Source of the DNA: Agarivorans aestuarii
GTDB taxonomy: Bacteria > Pseudomonadota > Gammaproteobacteria > Enterobacterales > Celerinatantimonadaceae
Direction: 5' to 3'
Length of the DNA: 64,000 bases
Assembly: GCF_019670125.1 (NCBI RefSeq)
Contig: NZ_AP023033.1
Span: forward strand, 1,725,001 to 1,789,000
The position numbers and the translations under genes were made by a program. The number at the start of each line of letters is the position of its first letter. Position 1 is the first letter of the stretch. Shown one piece after another: positions 29,399-39,812 of this stretch. The notes beneath the pieces are model-generated. The model had not been told where the DNA came from. It searched no databases and was given only the letters and a program-made list of their open reading frames with translations.

Positions 29399-29432
29399 AA
29401 ATCGTCAACCTATCTTAGGACGGGTCAATCGC

Positions 29433-30038
29433 TTAGGCCTTTTGCCACACTAACAAAAGGTTGTTAGTCGGCATTGCGATACGTTCTTTCAGTTTTAATC
29501 TGTTTAGGCCTGCCCAGGCCTATAGTTGCTCGATGTCGCGCAAGCCACCATAGCCTTGTGCTTGCAACATTAAATCAAACTCTCTATTACTCTCACTGCT
29601 GTATTCACTAGCTAGTCTAAATGGCCCATAGTGAAATAGTTGCCCTTTAGGGGGGAAGTGCTTACCAATATCTAAGTACATAAGCTCTACAAGCTCTTGA
29701 GACATTATGTGGGCAGTATTGGCTGTGTACACAGTGTCACAGGCAAATGGCCAATTATCCTTTCCTACTTGATAGTTCAGCGGCTGTGGTTGCTCAGTGA
29801 GCTCCATCTGCTTTTGCCAATACTCTATGGCAGCTGTATCGGCTTGTTGATCTGAGCACTGCCAATAAAGGTGAGGTAGGGCTTTAGCAACATAAGCTGC
29901 GTGCTGCCCCGTGCCAGAACCTATCTCAAGCAAGCGGCGAGCGTCTTGCAGCCTTGGTTTAAGTTGTTCAAGTATTGCTTGTTTGTTGTTATCGGCAGCA
30001 CGATTGAAAAAGGCTGGCGGATGCTGCTTATTGGTCAT
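29433..30038 (-). pseudogene. DUF938 SAM-dependent methyltransferase with an in-frame amber stop
   Basis: The intact first part (29520-30038, 172 residues) has the SAM motif LLEIGSGTGQHAAYVA, the TANTAHIM block and YGPFRLASEYSSESNREFD, which is diagnostic of DUF938. Translation stops at TAG (29520-29522). The same frame continues for 28 codons as AWAGLNRLKLKERIAMPTNN and LLLVWQKA to TAA at 29433, which is the normal DUF938 C-terminus. A point mutation has therefore cut off the last strands of the fold. It overlaps mnhG by 11 bp. The IS end lies 5 bp away but did not cause the stop. Confidence 0.82.
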
Positions 30039-30393
30039 CAGGGTTTTGATGTAAATAGGCTTTTTCGCTTAGGTGTTGCTTTTGGGTATTGGCTTTTAGC
30101 TTCACTTTATAGTGCAAGCCCGCTTTGGCTAACATGTGGGCAGCAATGGGCGCGGTGATAAGCAGAAACATGGTGATCAATATTTCCTTCAAGCTCAATC
30201 TACCCAGCTCAACACTAAAGTAGACCATCGATGCAATTAAAATGCAGCCTACACCGAGGGTGCTCGCCTTAGTGGGGGCGTGTAAACGGGTGAAAAAGTC
30301 TGGCAATTTTGCTAAACCAATAGAGCCAATCAACATAATAGTTGCACCAAGTACAAGTAAAACACTGACAATTACTTCTAATAAACTGGTCAT
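30028..30393 (-). CDS. mnhG: Na+/H+ antiporter subunit G
   Basis: The 121-residue protein has three membrane segments and the conserved RLHAPTKASTLGVGCIL block typical of MnhG/MrpG. It is the last subunit gene of the operon. The C-terminal 35 residues are hydrophilic. It is required for the multisubunit cation/proton antiporter complex in the inner membrane. Confidence 0.93.
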   Translation of the reverse strand: MTSLLEVIVSVLLVLGATIMLIGSIGLAKLPDFFTRLHAPTKASTLGVGCILIASMVYFSVELGRLSLKEILITMFLLITAPIAAHMLAKAGLHYKVKLKANTQKQHLSEKAYLHQNPDDQ

Positions 30394-30402
30394 CTGTTGG
30401 TC

Positions 30403-30672
30403 CTATTCGATGATATCGCCACGGAGTAAGTATTTACAAAACGCCGCGGTGCTTACAAAACCTAGTAGTGCAATCAGCAGTGCACTCTCGTAGTAGCTGA
30501 CAGAACCTTGGTAGAGGCCTAACAATATAATTAAGGCGATGCTGTTGATGTACATAGTATCTACCGCAATAATTCGGTCTGGCGCGGTTGGCCCTATAAT
30601 TAAGCGCCAGGCGTTTAATGCTAAGGCGATACAAATTAAACCGCTGGCAAAGAGAGTGGCATACATTAACAT
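30403..30672 (-). CDS. mnhF: Na+/H+ antiporter subunit F
   Basis: The 89-residue protein has three membrane helices. The block RLIIGPTAPDRIIAVDTMYINSI spans the second and is the MnhF/MrpF signature (seen in part: GPTAPDRIIAVDT). It overlaps mnhE by 7 bp and precedes mnhG by 9 bp. Confidence 0.93.
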   Translation of the reverse strand: MLMYATLFASGLICIALALNAWRLIIGPTAPDRIIAVDTMYINSIALIILLGLYQGSVSYYESALLIALLGFVSTAAFCKYLLRGDIIE

Positions 30673-31169
30673 TTAAAAATCTCCTTGAGTGGGGCTTCAT
30701 AGCGCTGTTTTATCTGTGTTATTAGTTCTTGTTCGTCATCTAAATGAAGCACATGCACATAAAGCCAATTTCTATCATCAGACAACTCTACACTGCAGGT
30801 ACCTGGAGTGAGTGACACGCTGCTGGTAAAAATGGTTAAGGGTAGCGGCTCACTAAAGGAGATGGGCACAGCAATAAAAGCGGGCTTAAGCTTTTTATTA
30901 CTTTGCAATACTCGTTTAGCAACATCAAAATTTGATACCACAATATCCACCAGTAAGCGCAGCATATAAGTCACAACTTTAAGTGGGTTTTTAGCGATCG
31001 GTTCTTCCTCGCTAAGTGGCGCGACAATCCAAGGGATCACGATGGCAAACACCGCACCTAAAACCATATGGCCACGGCTAAATTCATGAAGGATTTGCCA
31101 TACTAACCACAACAATAAACTGTGGTAAGGAGTAGGGAACCAAACAAATTTCTTTTGTGTTTTTATCAT
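30666..31169 (-). CDS. mnhE: Na+/H+ antiporter subunit E
   Basis: The 167-residue protein has N-terminal hydrophobic helices and then the soluble MnhE domain with VDIVVSNFDVAKRVL, ISLTPGT-like VSLTPGTCSVELSDD and HVLHLDD. The ATG overlaps the mnhD stop by 4 bp. It is a non-core subunit of the Mrp complex. Confidence 0.93.
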   Translation of the reverse strand: MIKTQKKFVWFPTPYHSLLLWLVWQILHEFSRGHMVLGAVFAIVIPWIVAPLSEEEPIAKNPLKVVTYMLRLLVDIVVSNFDVAKRVLQSNKKLKPAFIAVPISFSEPLPLTIFTSSVSLTPGTCSVELSDDRNWLYVHVLHLDDEQELITQIKQRYEAPLKEIFKC

Positions 31170-32677
31170 TTGGCTACCTCATTAAGTTGCTGCAAGCTTA
31201 AGCCATTATTTAGTTGCTCTGCGGCTAGCTGAGCATAGTCGGTGAGTGGGCCACCAAATAGCACCATTAAGGGCAGTAGACCAACCAAAATACCAATGGC
31301 TAGATACTGAATCGGGTGTCCTTGTAAGGCACTGGTATTCTCGCCACTAGTGCGCCAGAACAATGATGTTCCCGCGCGTGATAGAGCTATTAGTGAAATC
31401 AATCCAGCTACTAGAATCAGTGACCAAACCCATGTCATTTGTTTAGCATCAGTCACCGATTGCAAAATTAGTGCTTTGCCGACAAAGCCCGATAAGGGCG
31501 GCATGCCGATTAGACCTATCGCTAGCAGTGCAAAAACAAAGCCTAACTTAGCCGATTGTGGCATGGCTCTGGCCGTTACGAAGCGGTCTTCCGCTTTACC
31601 TCGCTGCTGCTGTATAAGCCCTGCCAGTAAAAACATCGCTGCGCAGGCAATGGTACTGTGTACTAAATAGTAAATCCCCGCAGTGCTGGCTTGAACACTG
31701 TTTAGGCTAATGGTCACTAATAAGGTTCCCACCGACACAATCACCAAGTTGCTACAAAGCACTCTTAGGCTTTGGCTAGCTAATACAGAGATAGCACCGA
31801 TAGCGATAGTCAACAAGGCAATGGGCCACAACCATGGAAGCGCAATGTTAGCCAGCTCGCCAGCTTGGTCACCAAACATGACTCCGTGAACTCGCCAAAT
31901 ACTGTAGATGCCTACCTTGGTCATAATGGCAAATAAGGCTGCCACCGAGGCGCTTGTGCTTGAGTAAGCCTTTGGCAGCCAAAAGTGCAGTGGTAGCATG
32001 GCAGCTTTTAAGCCAAACACTGCAAGCAATAACAACGCACCCGACTTAGTAATTAGCTGCTCGCTATCTGATAAAAGCGGAATTTTGTCAGCCATGTCTG
32101 CAAAGTTAAGCGTTCCTAAGGTGCCGTATAAGGTACCTAAGGCAAACAAGAATAGAGATGAGCCAATTAAGTTTAAAAACACATAATGGATGTTGGCCTG
32201 AATTTTCTGTTTACCGCCGCCATGAATCATTAAGGAGTATGACGCAATCAGCAGTACTTCAAAAAATACAAACAGGTTGAAGGCATCACCGGTTAGAAAT
32301 GCGCCGTTAATGCCCATTAGCTGAAACATGATTAGTGGATGAAAGAATGCACCACTTTTGTCTTCCCCCGCACTGGCATACAAAATCACCGTTAGGCCTA
32401 GTAAAGCGCTTAGGGCAATCATCAAAGCTGAGAAAGCATCTGCCACCAACACAATACCAAAAGGTGCCGACCAATCGCCTAAGGCATACATTTGAATGCC
32501 ATCCTGTTGAACCTTAATTAGCAAAGAAATTGCCACAATAACCATTAACAGGTTGGCTGATATAGTGAAAATGCGTTGCTTTTCCAATGAGCCGCTAAGG
32601 CTAGGGAACAGTAATATCACACCTACAAAAAATGGGATAAGAATGGGGAAAATAACTAAATGATCAAACAAGCTCAT
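31166..32677 (-). CDS. mnhD: Na+/H+ antiporter subunit D
   Basis: The 503-residue membrane protein is homologous to complex I NuoM/NuoN and has about 14 helices. It carries KAAMLPLHFWLPKAYSSTSA with the conserved Lys, and the Glu in FFEVLLIASYSLM that is essential in the family. It forms the second ion-translocating module of the Mrp complex. It overlaps mnhC by one base. Confidence 0.95.
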   Translation of the reverse strand: MSLFDHLVIFPILIPFFVGVILLFPSLSGSLEKQRIFTISANLLMVIVAISLLIKVQQDGIQMYALGDWSAPFGIVLVADAFSALMIALSALLGLTVILYASAGEDKSGAFFHPLIMFQLMGINGAFLTGDAFNLFVFFEVLLIASYSLMIHGGGKQKIQANIHYVFLNLIGSSLFLFALGTLYGTLGTLNFADMADKIPLLSDSEQLITKSGALLLLAVFGLKAAMLPLHFWLPKAYSSTSASVAALFAIMTKVGIYSIWRVHGVMFGDQAGELANIALPWLWPIALLTIAIGAISVLASQSLRVLCSNLVIVSVGTLLVTISLNSVQASTAGIYYLVHSTIACAAMFLLAGLIQQQRGKAEDRFVTARAMPQSAKLGFVFALLAIGLIGMPPLSGFVGKALILQSVTDAKQMTWVWSLILVAGLISLIALSRAGTSLFWRTSGENTSALQGHPIQYLAIGILVGLLPLMVLFGGPLTDYAQLAAEQLNNGLSLQQLNEVAK

Positions 32678-33030
32678 TAGGCTTTTTCCTCCCGCGCTAA
32701 ACGGTCAATAGGTTCTTCTCCGTCAACGTGGTCATTACCTAAATCGGCACGCCCTCGCATTGCTAAAATCACCGCAAAGGCGGTCATTGCAAAACCAATA
32801 ACAATGGCGGTTAACACCAAGGCTTGAGGCAAAGGATCAGCGTAATTGCCGCTGCCATCTAATACGGCTGGAGCGCCAATCGTAAGTCCGCCACTGGCAA
32901 ACAAAAATAAGTTAACTGCGTAAGACAGCAAGGTTAATCCTATAACAAGGGTAAAAGTGTGCCCACGTAGCATCAAAAAGATGCCACAGGCAGTCATAAA
33001 GCCGACACACACTGAGTAGACTACTTCCAT
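32677..33030 (-). CDS. mnhC: Na+/H+ antiporter subunit C
   Basis: The 117-residue protein has three helices and is homologous to NuoK, with the block DPLPQALVLTAIVIGFAMTA near the middle. The C-terminal 20 residues are charged. It overlaps both neighbours by one base (TAATG-type junctions). Confidence 0.94.
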   Translation of the reverse strand: MEVVYSVCVGFMTACGIFLMLRGHTFTLVIGLTLLSYAVNLFLFASGGLTIGAPAVLDGSGNYADPLPQALVLTAIVIGFAMTAFAVILAMRGRADLGNDHVDGEEPIDRLAREEKA

Positions 33031-35825
33031 TATCTTTCTCCTACGGTGAGTCGTTCTTTGGTGGTGAGTTTGCCTAAGTTGGCCAAAATCAATAGGGTGG
33101 CACCGATCACCGTTAGGTAAACACCTAGGTCAAAGACCAAGGCACTGGTAAGTTCAAACTTGCCAATCCATGGTAATGAAAAGTAATCAAACCAAGAGGT
33201 TAAGAATGGGCGGCCAAAGGCCCAACTACCTAAACCGGTAATAGCAGCCATCACCAAACCAATCGCAATAAAGTAGTGATAACTCACGCTAACTCGTTTA
33301 CTCATCCAATCCACGCCGTGGGCCAAATATTGTTGAATCAGCGCAATAGCGGTGATTAGACCTGCAATAAAGCCACCGCCAGGTAGGTTGTGTCCACGCA
33401 TAAATATGTAGGCAGAAACTAATAAGAATAGCGGCAGTAAGCTTTGTGAAACAACTGAAAGCAGAACCGGGTACTTATCAGTAGCCCATAAGCGACCCTC
33501 GTGATCCTTAGTGCGCATCGATAGGCGCATGCGGGCAATCAGTTTATAGATGCCTAAAGCTGCAATACCGAGCACGGTAATTTCGCCGAAGGTATCAAAT
33601 CCACGAAAATCTACCAAAATAACGTTAACGACATTAGTGCCACCGCCGCCAGTTTTAGCGTTGGCAATGAAGAAATCGGAAATGCTGTCGAGCGGATGAG
33701 TCAGCAGAGCAAAACAAATACTGCCAACGATACAACCAATTGCTGAAGCCAAGGCTAAGTCACGCACAAAGTGACTGGGGCGGCTCTTGCTGGTGGGAGT
33801 ATGTTGCGGGAAGAAGTACAAAGCCAACAGCAGTAAAATCACCGTTACCACTTCTACCGACAGCTGGGTTAAAGCAAGATCTGGTGCCGAGAAGTAAGCA
33901 AAAGTAATTGATACCACTAAACCCACTAACGACAGCATTAGCAGCGCTATCATCCGGTAGTGGCTCCATATTATGGTGGCCAGTGAACCAGCTATTAACA
34001 ATATAGCGGCTACGATTACTGCGCCATTAAGTGGTGTAGTGGGTAAACTACCTTTGGTTGTTTCCAAGTCTAATAGTGGTGGTGCAGTTAAGGCTAAGGC
34101 AAAAAAGCATAACCAAAATGCGTAGCGCTGCAGTGAGCCCGATTCTAAATAAGCATTAGCTTTTTGCGCCCAAGCCACACAGCGTTGAATAACGCCTTCA
34201 AATATCAGCTTGGCATCAAGGGCGGGGAACAAGCCTTCAAATCTAAATAGTGGCTTGCGGTTTAAGTAAATCGCCAAGCCACCTGCGATGGCTAAACCAC
34301 TCATCAACAATGGAATGTTGAAACCGTGCCAAAGAGCTAAACTAAATTCGGGTAAGGGGTGGTTCAATACAGCCAGTGAAGCACTGTCTAGCAGTGGCCC
34401 AATGGTGAAGTTAGGGAAGATACCTACAATTAAACATAAGGCTACCAAGATTTCGACCGGCACCCGCATGTAACGCGGTGGTTCATGCGGTGTTTTGGTT
34501 AAGCCTTTAGGTTCGCCATTGAAAAACACATCGTGAATAAAGCGTAACGAGTAAGCTACCGCAAAGGCACCACCAATAGTGGCGAGCACTGGAATAAGCC
34601 AAGACAGTGAGCCTAAAATGCTTTGGTCCAGAGTTTCGGCAAAAAACATTTCTTTAGACAAAAAGCCATTAAGTAAGGGCACACCTGCCATTGAGGCCGA
34701 GGCCACCATCGCCAAAGTGGCGGTAATGGGCATGTATTTCCATAAACCGTTCAGTTTGCGCATATCACGTGAACCGGACTCATGATCAATAATCCCAGCA
34801 GCCATAAACAAAGAGGCTTTAAAAATGGCGTGGTTAATAATATGGAATACTGCTGCAATGGCCGCCAGTTGAGTATTTAAGCCCAACAGCAATACAATTA
34901 AACCTAAGTGGCTAATGGTTGAGTAGGCCAGCAAACCTTTTAAATCATGCTTAAACAGCGCGGTGTATGCACCCAATAACAAGGTAAACAAACCGGTCAT
35001 TGATACCACAGCAAACCAAGTTTCTGTGCCAGCAAGTACCGGGTAAAAACGCGCCAGTAAGAAAATACCGGCTTTAACCATGGTAGCAGAGTGCAGATAA
35101 GCGCTTACTGGAGTAGGCGCTGCCATGGCGTGGGGGAGCCAAAAATGGAAGGGGAACTGGGCCGATTTAGTAAAGGCGCCTAACAAGAACAAAGCAAGAA
35201 TGGCAAAGTAGTAGGGATGTTGTTTAACGAGTTCACCACTGTTTAACACCACATCCAGCTCATAGCTGCCAACTACTTGGCCTAGCAGCACTATGCCACC
35301 CAACAGAGCTAATCCGCCCGCGCCAGTAATGGTTAGCGCCATGCGAGCACCTTTTCTTGCGTCACTGCTATGAGACCAAAAACCAATCAGTAAAAAAGAG
35401 CTGATACTGGTTAATTCCCAGAAGAACCATAGCTGCAACATGTTGTTAGACATAACAATGCCGAGCATGGCAGTCATAAACATGATCAGGTAGCAGTAAA
35501 AGCGTCCCATATGGTCATTTTCGCTCAAGTAGTAGCGAGCATATAAAATGACCAACAAGCCAATGCCTAGTATCAGTAAGCTGAATAATACAGACAAGCC
35601 ATCAAGGCGAAAAGATAGGTTAAGCCCTAGCTGTGGGATCCAAGCGATACTTTGGGTGAAAAATTGGCCATCCAGTACTGCTGGCATGTCGAACAAAATC
35701 AAGGCCAGTGCAAGTGCGGGGAGTAAGGCAGTTGCCAGTGCACAGGTACTTCGGTTGAATTTGTTGGTTAGCAAAGGAACAATGATTCCCAGCATGGGTA
35801 AAAACGGTACCCAAAAATAGTGCAT
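33030..35825 (-). CDS. mnhA: Na+/H+ antiporter fused subunits A and B
   Basis: The 931-residue protein joins two usually separate subunits. Residues 1 to about 770 are MrpA: the NuoL-like core with [20 protein letters not shown] and [14 protein letters not shown], and the extra C-terminal MrpA helices. The region from about 790 to 931 is the MrpB domain ([25 protein letters not shown]). This is the six-gene, group 2 layout. As first gene of mnhA(B)CDEFG it sets the stoichiometry of A and B. The complex exports Na+ (or K+) in exchange for protons and supports alkali and salt tolerance. Confidence 0.94.
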   Translation of the reverse strand: MHYFWVPFLPMLGIIVPLLTNKFNRSTCALATALLPALALALILFDMPAVLDGQFFTQSIAWIPQLGLNLSFRLDGLSVLFSLLILGIGLLVILYARYYLSENDHMGRFYCYLIMFMTAMLGIVMSNNMLQLWFFWELTSISSFLLIGFWSHSSDARKGARMALTITGAGGLALLGGIVLLGQVVGSYELDVVLNSGELVKQHPYYFAILALFLLGAFTKSAQFPFHFWLPHAMAAPTPVSAYLHSATMVKAGIFLLARFYPVLAGTETWFAVVSMTGLFTLLLGAYTALFKHDLKGLLAYSTISHLGLIVLLLGLNTQLAAIAAVFHIINHAIFKASLFMAAGIIDHESGSRDMRKLNGLWKYMPITATLAMVASASMAGVPLLNGFLSKEMFFAETLDQSILGSLSWLIPVLATIGGAFAVAYSLRFIHDVFFNGEPKGLTKTPHEPPRYMRVPVEILVALCLIVGIFPNFTIGPLLDSASLAVLNHPLPEFSLALWHGFNIPLLMSGLAIAGGLAIYLNRKPLFRFEGLFPALDAKLIFEGVIQRCVAWAQKANAYLESGSLQRYAFWLCFFALALTAPPLLDLETTKGSLPTTPLNGAVIVAAILLIAGSLATIIWSHYRMIALLMLSLVGLVVSITFAYFSAPDLALTQLSVEVVTVILLLLALYFFPQHTPTSKSRPSHFVRDLALASAIGCIVGSICFALLTHPLDSISDFFIANAKTGGGGTNVVNVILVDFRGFDTFGEITVLGIAALGIYKLIARMRLSMRTKDHEGRLWATDKYPVLLSVVSQSLLPLFLLVSAYIFMRGHNLPGGGFIAGLITAIALIQQYLAHGVDWMSKRVSVSYHYFIAIGLVMAAITGLGSWAFGRPFLTSWFDYFSLPWIGKFELTSALVFDLGVYLTVIGATLLILANLGKLTTKERLTVGER

Positions 35826-36019
35826 TTAATGCAGCTCCGTCAGCTAATTGTTTGGTATTTATGAAAAATCATAGTCATTATTCGAATGAATATCCATGCT
35901 TAGTTTACACTAGTTAAGGAAAGTTACCCCTTGATTAAGCCTGCTTATTTTGTTTCTTGAGCTTAGTGGTGATGAGACATAGACTAGGCGAAAGTCCACA
36001 CTCAAAAGGATGATTTTAG

Positions 36020-36436
36020 GTGTTCTCACGCAAGCATTTTTTAAGTGTCGTTTTTTTAAGCTTTTGCATGTTTAGTCAACTTATCTATGCAGAATCAAAC
36101 ACTAGCACTAATTGGCCAAAACAACAGCAACGCATTGAAGCCCTATTGCAAGCTATTGAACAAGCTGACCTCACCTTTATTCGCAATGGTTCCGAACATA
36201 ATGCTAAGCAAGCTGGTGAGCACTTAAGAATGAAGTTAAAGCGAGCGCAAAACAGCTGGTTTGCTCCAGACAAAGAAACTTGGACCGCTGAAATGTTCAT
36301 CGACAAGCTGGCCAGTAAGTCTTCCTTTAGTGGCAAACCCTACCAAATTCGTTTTACTGACGGCCAGCAAGTAGATTCTTCGCTTTGGCTTTATCAGCAA
36401 CTCGCCAGCTACGATCAACAGCAGGGAGCGCAATGA
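36020..36436 (+). CDS. DUF5329 family protein (YfeK-like)
   Basis: The 138-residue protein starts with GTG at 36020, which has AAAAGG ten bases upstream. A signal peptide (cut near IYAES, about residue 24) is followed by a small periplasmic domain. The blocks RIEALLQAIEQADLTFIRNG, FIDKLASKSSFSGKPYQIRF and SSLWLYQQLASY match DUF5329/YfeK. Function is unknown. Its stop overlaps the ATG of the next gene (ATGA). Confidence 0.85.
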   Translation: MFSRKHFLSVVFLSFCMFSQLIYAESNTSTNWPKQQQRIEALLQAIEQADLTFIRNGSEHNAKQAGEHLRMKLKRAQNSWFAPDKETWTAEMFIDKLASKSSFSGKPYQIRFTDGQQVDSSLWLYQQLASYDQQQGAQ

Positions 36437-37338
36437 GCAAAACCAATTATCAGCGTAAATTTGTGCCGGTGATTCGCTACTTAGAAAAAAACTACGACAA
36501 GAACCTAAATTTAAACGAAGTGGCAGAACTGGCGCATTTGTCGCCCTATTATTTTCATCGCGTTTTTAAAGCGGTAACCGGGGAAACGCCAGCCGATTTT
36601 ATTCGCCGCTTAAAGCTAGAAAAAGCTGCTACCCAATTGTTCTTTCATAAAGAAGCGGTAACCAAAGTGGCCTTAGATTTTGGTTTTTCAAGTTCTCAAG
36701 CTTTAGCGAAGGCTTTTCGTGGTTATTTTGCCTTAAGCCCAAGTGAGGTGAGAAACTGCGAAAGCATGGAACATTACAATCAGTTGTTAAGAGACAGCAA
36801 GATTGGACACCTGTTACGCAACAATGGACACGCTTTAAGTGCTAACTCCCAATATGATGAAGATGAACATCAAACAAGGAGTGAAACCATGAAAACTGAA
36901 CATTTCGAAGAAAAAACTTTGGCTTACATTCGGGTAACTGGCCCCTATGGCGAAGGGTATGCTGCTGCCAGCGAGCGACTTTATGGCTGGGCTGGACCGC
37001 TGGGTTTAGCAGAAGGCGATAGTATTTTTATCTATCACGATAACCCTGAGCTTACCCCAGCAGAAAAGTGTCGCACCGACGTATGTTTGGCTGTGCCAAA
37101 AGACCTTATTCCGCCAGCAGGCATAGAGCTGCAAACTTTACCAGCAGGTACGTATGCGAGTATGCGCAAACTGGTTACCGATACGTCTCAATATGGGCTT
37201 TACTGGCAACAGCTGATGACCCAAGTAGTAGAAGCAGAGCTAACAGTAGATAACCGCCCATGTTTTGAGTTTTACCATAGCTACGATCAAAGCTCTCATC
37301 ATGCTGATGTTAGTTTTTGTACCTCAGTAAAACTATAA
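36433..37338 (+). CDS. AraC-family regulator with GyrI-like ligand-binding domain
   Basis: The 301-residue protein has an N-terminal AraC DNA-binding domain (about 1-110, with two HTHs: LNEVAELAHLSPYYFHRVFK and VTKVALDFGFSSSQALAKAF). A GyrI-like/SOUL-type effector domain follows (about 153-301, YIRVTGPYGEGY; LPAGTYASMRKLV). This is the Rob/RobA-like arrangement found in regulators that sense hydrophobic compounds. The start at 36433 has GGGAG upstream; the frame is open to 36385 inside the previous gene. It is coupled to the DUF5329 gene and followed by a terminator. Confidence 0.9.
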   Translation: MSKTNYQRKFVPVIRYLEKNYDKNLNLNEVAELAHLSPYYFHRVFKAVTGETPADFIRRLKLEKAATQLFFHKEAVTKVALDFGFSSSQALAKAFRGYFALSPSEVRNCESMEHYNQLLRDSKIGHLLRNNGHALSANSQYDEDEHQTRSETMKTEHFEEKTLAYIRVTGPYGEGYAAASERLYGWAGPLGLAEGDSIFIYHDNPELTPAEKCRTDVCLAVPKDLIPPAGIELQTLPAGTYASMRKLVTDTSQYGLYWQQLMTQVVEAELTVDNRPCFEFYHSYDQSSHHADVSFCTSVKL

Positions 37339-37390
37339 GTACTCGCAGCGTTATGCTGCTTACCGTGTGATCGAGTTCATTTTGTTTTTT

Positions 37391-37415
37391 GCAGCCCACT
37401 TGGGCTGCCTTTTTA
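37391..37415 (+). terminator. Terminator after the AraC/GyrI gene
   Basis: Stem GCAGCCCA / TGGGCTGC with a CT centre is followed by CTTTTTATT and preceded by six T. It is 52 bp after the stop codon. Confidence 0.85.
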
Positions 37416-37552
37416 TTCCCTCCCAAAAGTCCTTTTAAAACATAGCGGCTAGTTGTTCCGGCTCTGCTATGCTCTGGTAATGATTAGTTGATGTGTGCTG
37501 TAGCGATAGCTTTTGTTGAGTTATTTTGCTTAGGCTACTAAACAGCAGCTAG

Positions 37553-38713
<1,161 letters not shown>

Positions 38714-38724
38714 GGTAGCCGTTG

Positions 38725-39570
38725 ATGACTATTCAATTACTCGCCAGTAACAAAGTGTTTGGCGGCTTGCATCAGCGCTACTCTCACCAGGCAGAATCTA
38801 CCCAGTGTGAGATGACTTTTGCGGTGTATTTGCCACCGCAAGCCACTGCTGAACAGCCCGTACCATTATTGTATTGGCTGTCTGGCTTAACTTGTAGTGA
38901 CGAGAACTTCATGCAAAAAGCTGGGGCATTTAAAGTGGCTGCCGAACTAGGTATGGCCATTGTGGCCCCAGATACCAGCCCGCGAGGTGAAGGTGTAGCC
39001 GATGACCCAGAAGGTGCTTACGATTTAGGTTTGGGTGCTGGGTTTTATATTAATGCTACGCAGCAGCCTTGGGCAAAGCATTACCAAATGTATCGTTACA
39101 TAAGTGAGGAATTGCCCGTTTTATTGGAGCAGCATTTCCCCGTTACCCAGCAGCGGGCGATTGCCGGTCACTCGATGGGCGGACATGGCGCTTTATCTAT
39201 CGCCTTTAAAAATCCTGAGCGTTTTTCATCGGTGTCGGCGTTTAGCCCAATCTGTCAGCCCACTACTTGTCCTTGGGGGGAAAAAGCCTTTACTGCGTAT
39301 TTGGGCAGTGATCAACAAGCGTGGCAAGAGCATGACAGTAGCTTACTGATTAAACAGCTCACGCCGGAGCAGCGGCTGCCATTGTTGATTGACCAAGGCA
39401 GTGATGACAATTTTCTTGCTGAGCAGTTGAAGCCAGAAACCTTGGTTGATGCCGCCAAACAGCTTAATTACGCCATCAACTTTAGAATGCAGCAAGGCTA
39501 CGACCATAGCTATTTCTTCATAGCTAGCTTCATTGAAGATCATCTGCGTTTTCATTATAAATACTTCTAA
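38725..39570 (+). CDS. fghA: S-formylglutathione hydrolase
   Basis: FghA hydrolyses S-formylglutathione to formate and glutathione, completing formaldehyde detoxification. The 281-residue esterase has the nucleophile Ser150 in GHSMGGHGAL, the Asp in the QGSDDNF block and the His in GYDHSYFFI. The start at 38725 is preferred over a TTG three bases earlier. It is co-transcribed with frmA and closed by a terminator at 39606. Confidence 0.96.
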   Translation: MTIQLLASNKVFGGLHQRYSHQAESTQCEMTFAVYLPPQATAEQPVPLLYWLSGLTCSDENFMQKAGAFKVAAELGMAIVAPDTSPRGEGVADDPEGAYDLGLGAGFYINATQQPWAKHYQMYRYISEELPVLLEQHFPVTQQRAIAGHSMGGHGALSIAFKNPERFSSVSAFSPICQPTTCPWGEKAFTAYLGSDQQAWQEHDSSLLIKQLTPEQRLPLLIDQGSDDNFLAEQLKPETLVDAAKQLNYAINFRMQQGYDHSYFFIASFIEDHLRFHYKYF

Positions 39571-39605
39571 CTACTTACTTTTATTAGTCTATGTGGACCC
39601 TTTAG

Positions 39606-39628
39606 CCCGCTAAAACATAGCGGGTTTT
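39606..39628 (+). terminator. Terminator after fghA
   Basis: Stem CCCGCTA / TAGCGGG with loop AAACA is followed by four T, a G and five T. It is 36 bp after the fghA stop. Confidence 0.78.
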
Positions 39629-39812
39629 GTTTTTATCTTTTTCGCAATGCTTCATGTTTTATTTGAAACAAATTCACCACTTCATTCATTTGAAGATTTT
39701 TAGTGTGAGAGTCTACAAATTCTGATCAACTACTTTAGGTTTTGGCTAGGTTTAGCTAATGACTTATTTTAGCCTGATAGCTTGTGATGAGACGTAGTTG
39801 AAAAGGTTAAGC

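Larger units (their letters stand above)
28129..29427 (+). mobile_element. Complete IS3-family insertion sequence
   Basis: The element is 1299 bp long. Its ends are imperfect inverted repeats: TGTCCCGTCC and ATAGGTTGAC on the left match the complement of the right end at 20 of 24 positions. A 3-bp direct repeat, ATC, flanks it (28126-28128 and 29428-29430), which is the IS3-family hallmark. It carries orfA and orfB in -1 overlapping phase with a slippery heptamer. It sits in the convergent gap between clpX and the DUF938 gene. All parts look intact, so it may be active. Confidence 0.93.
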
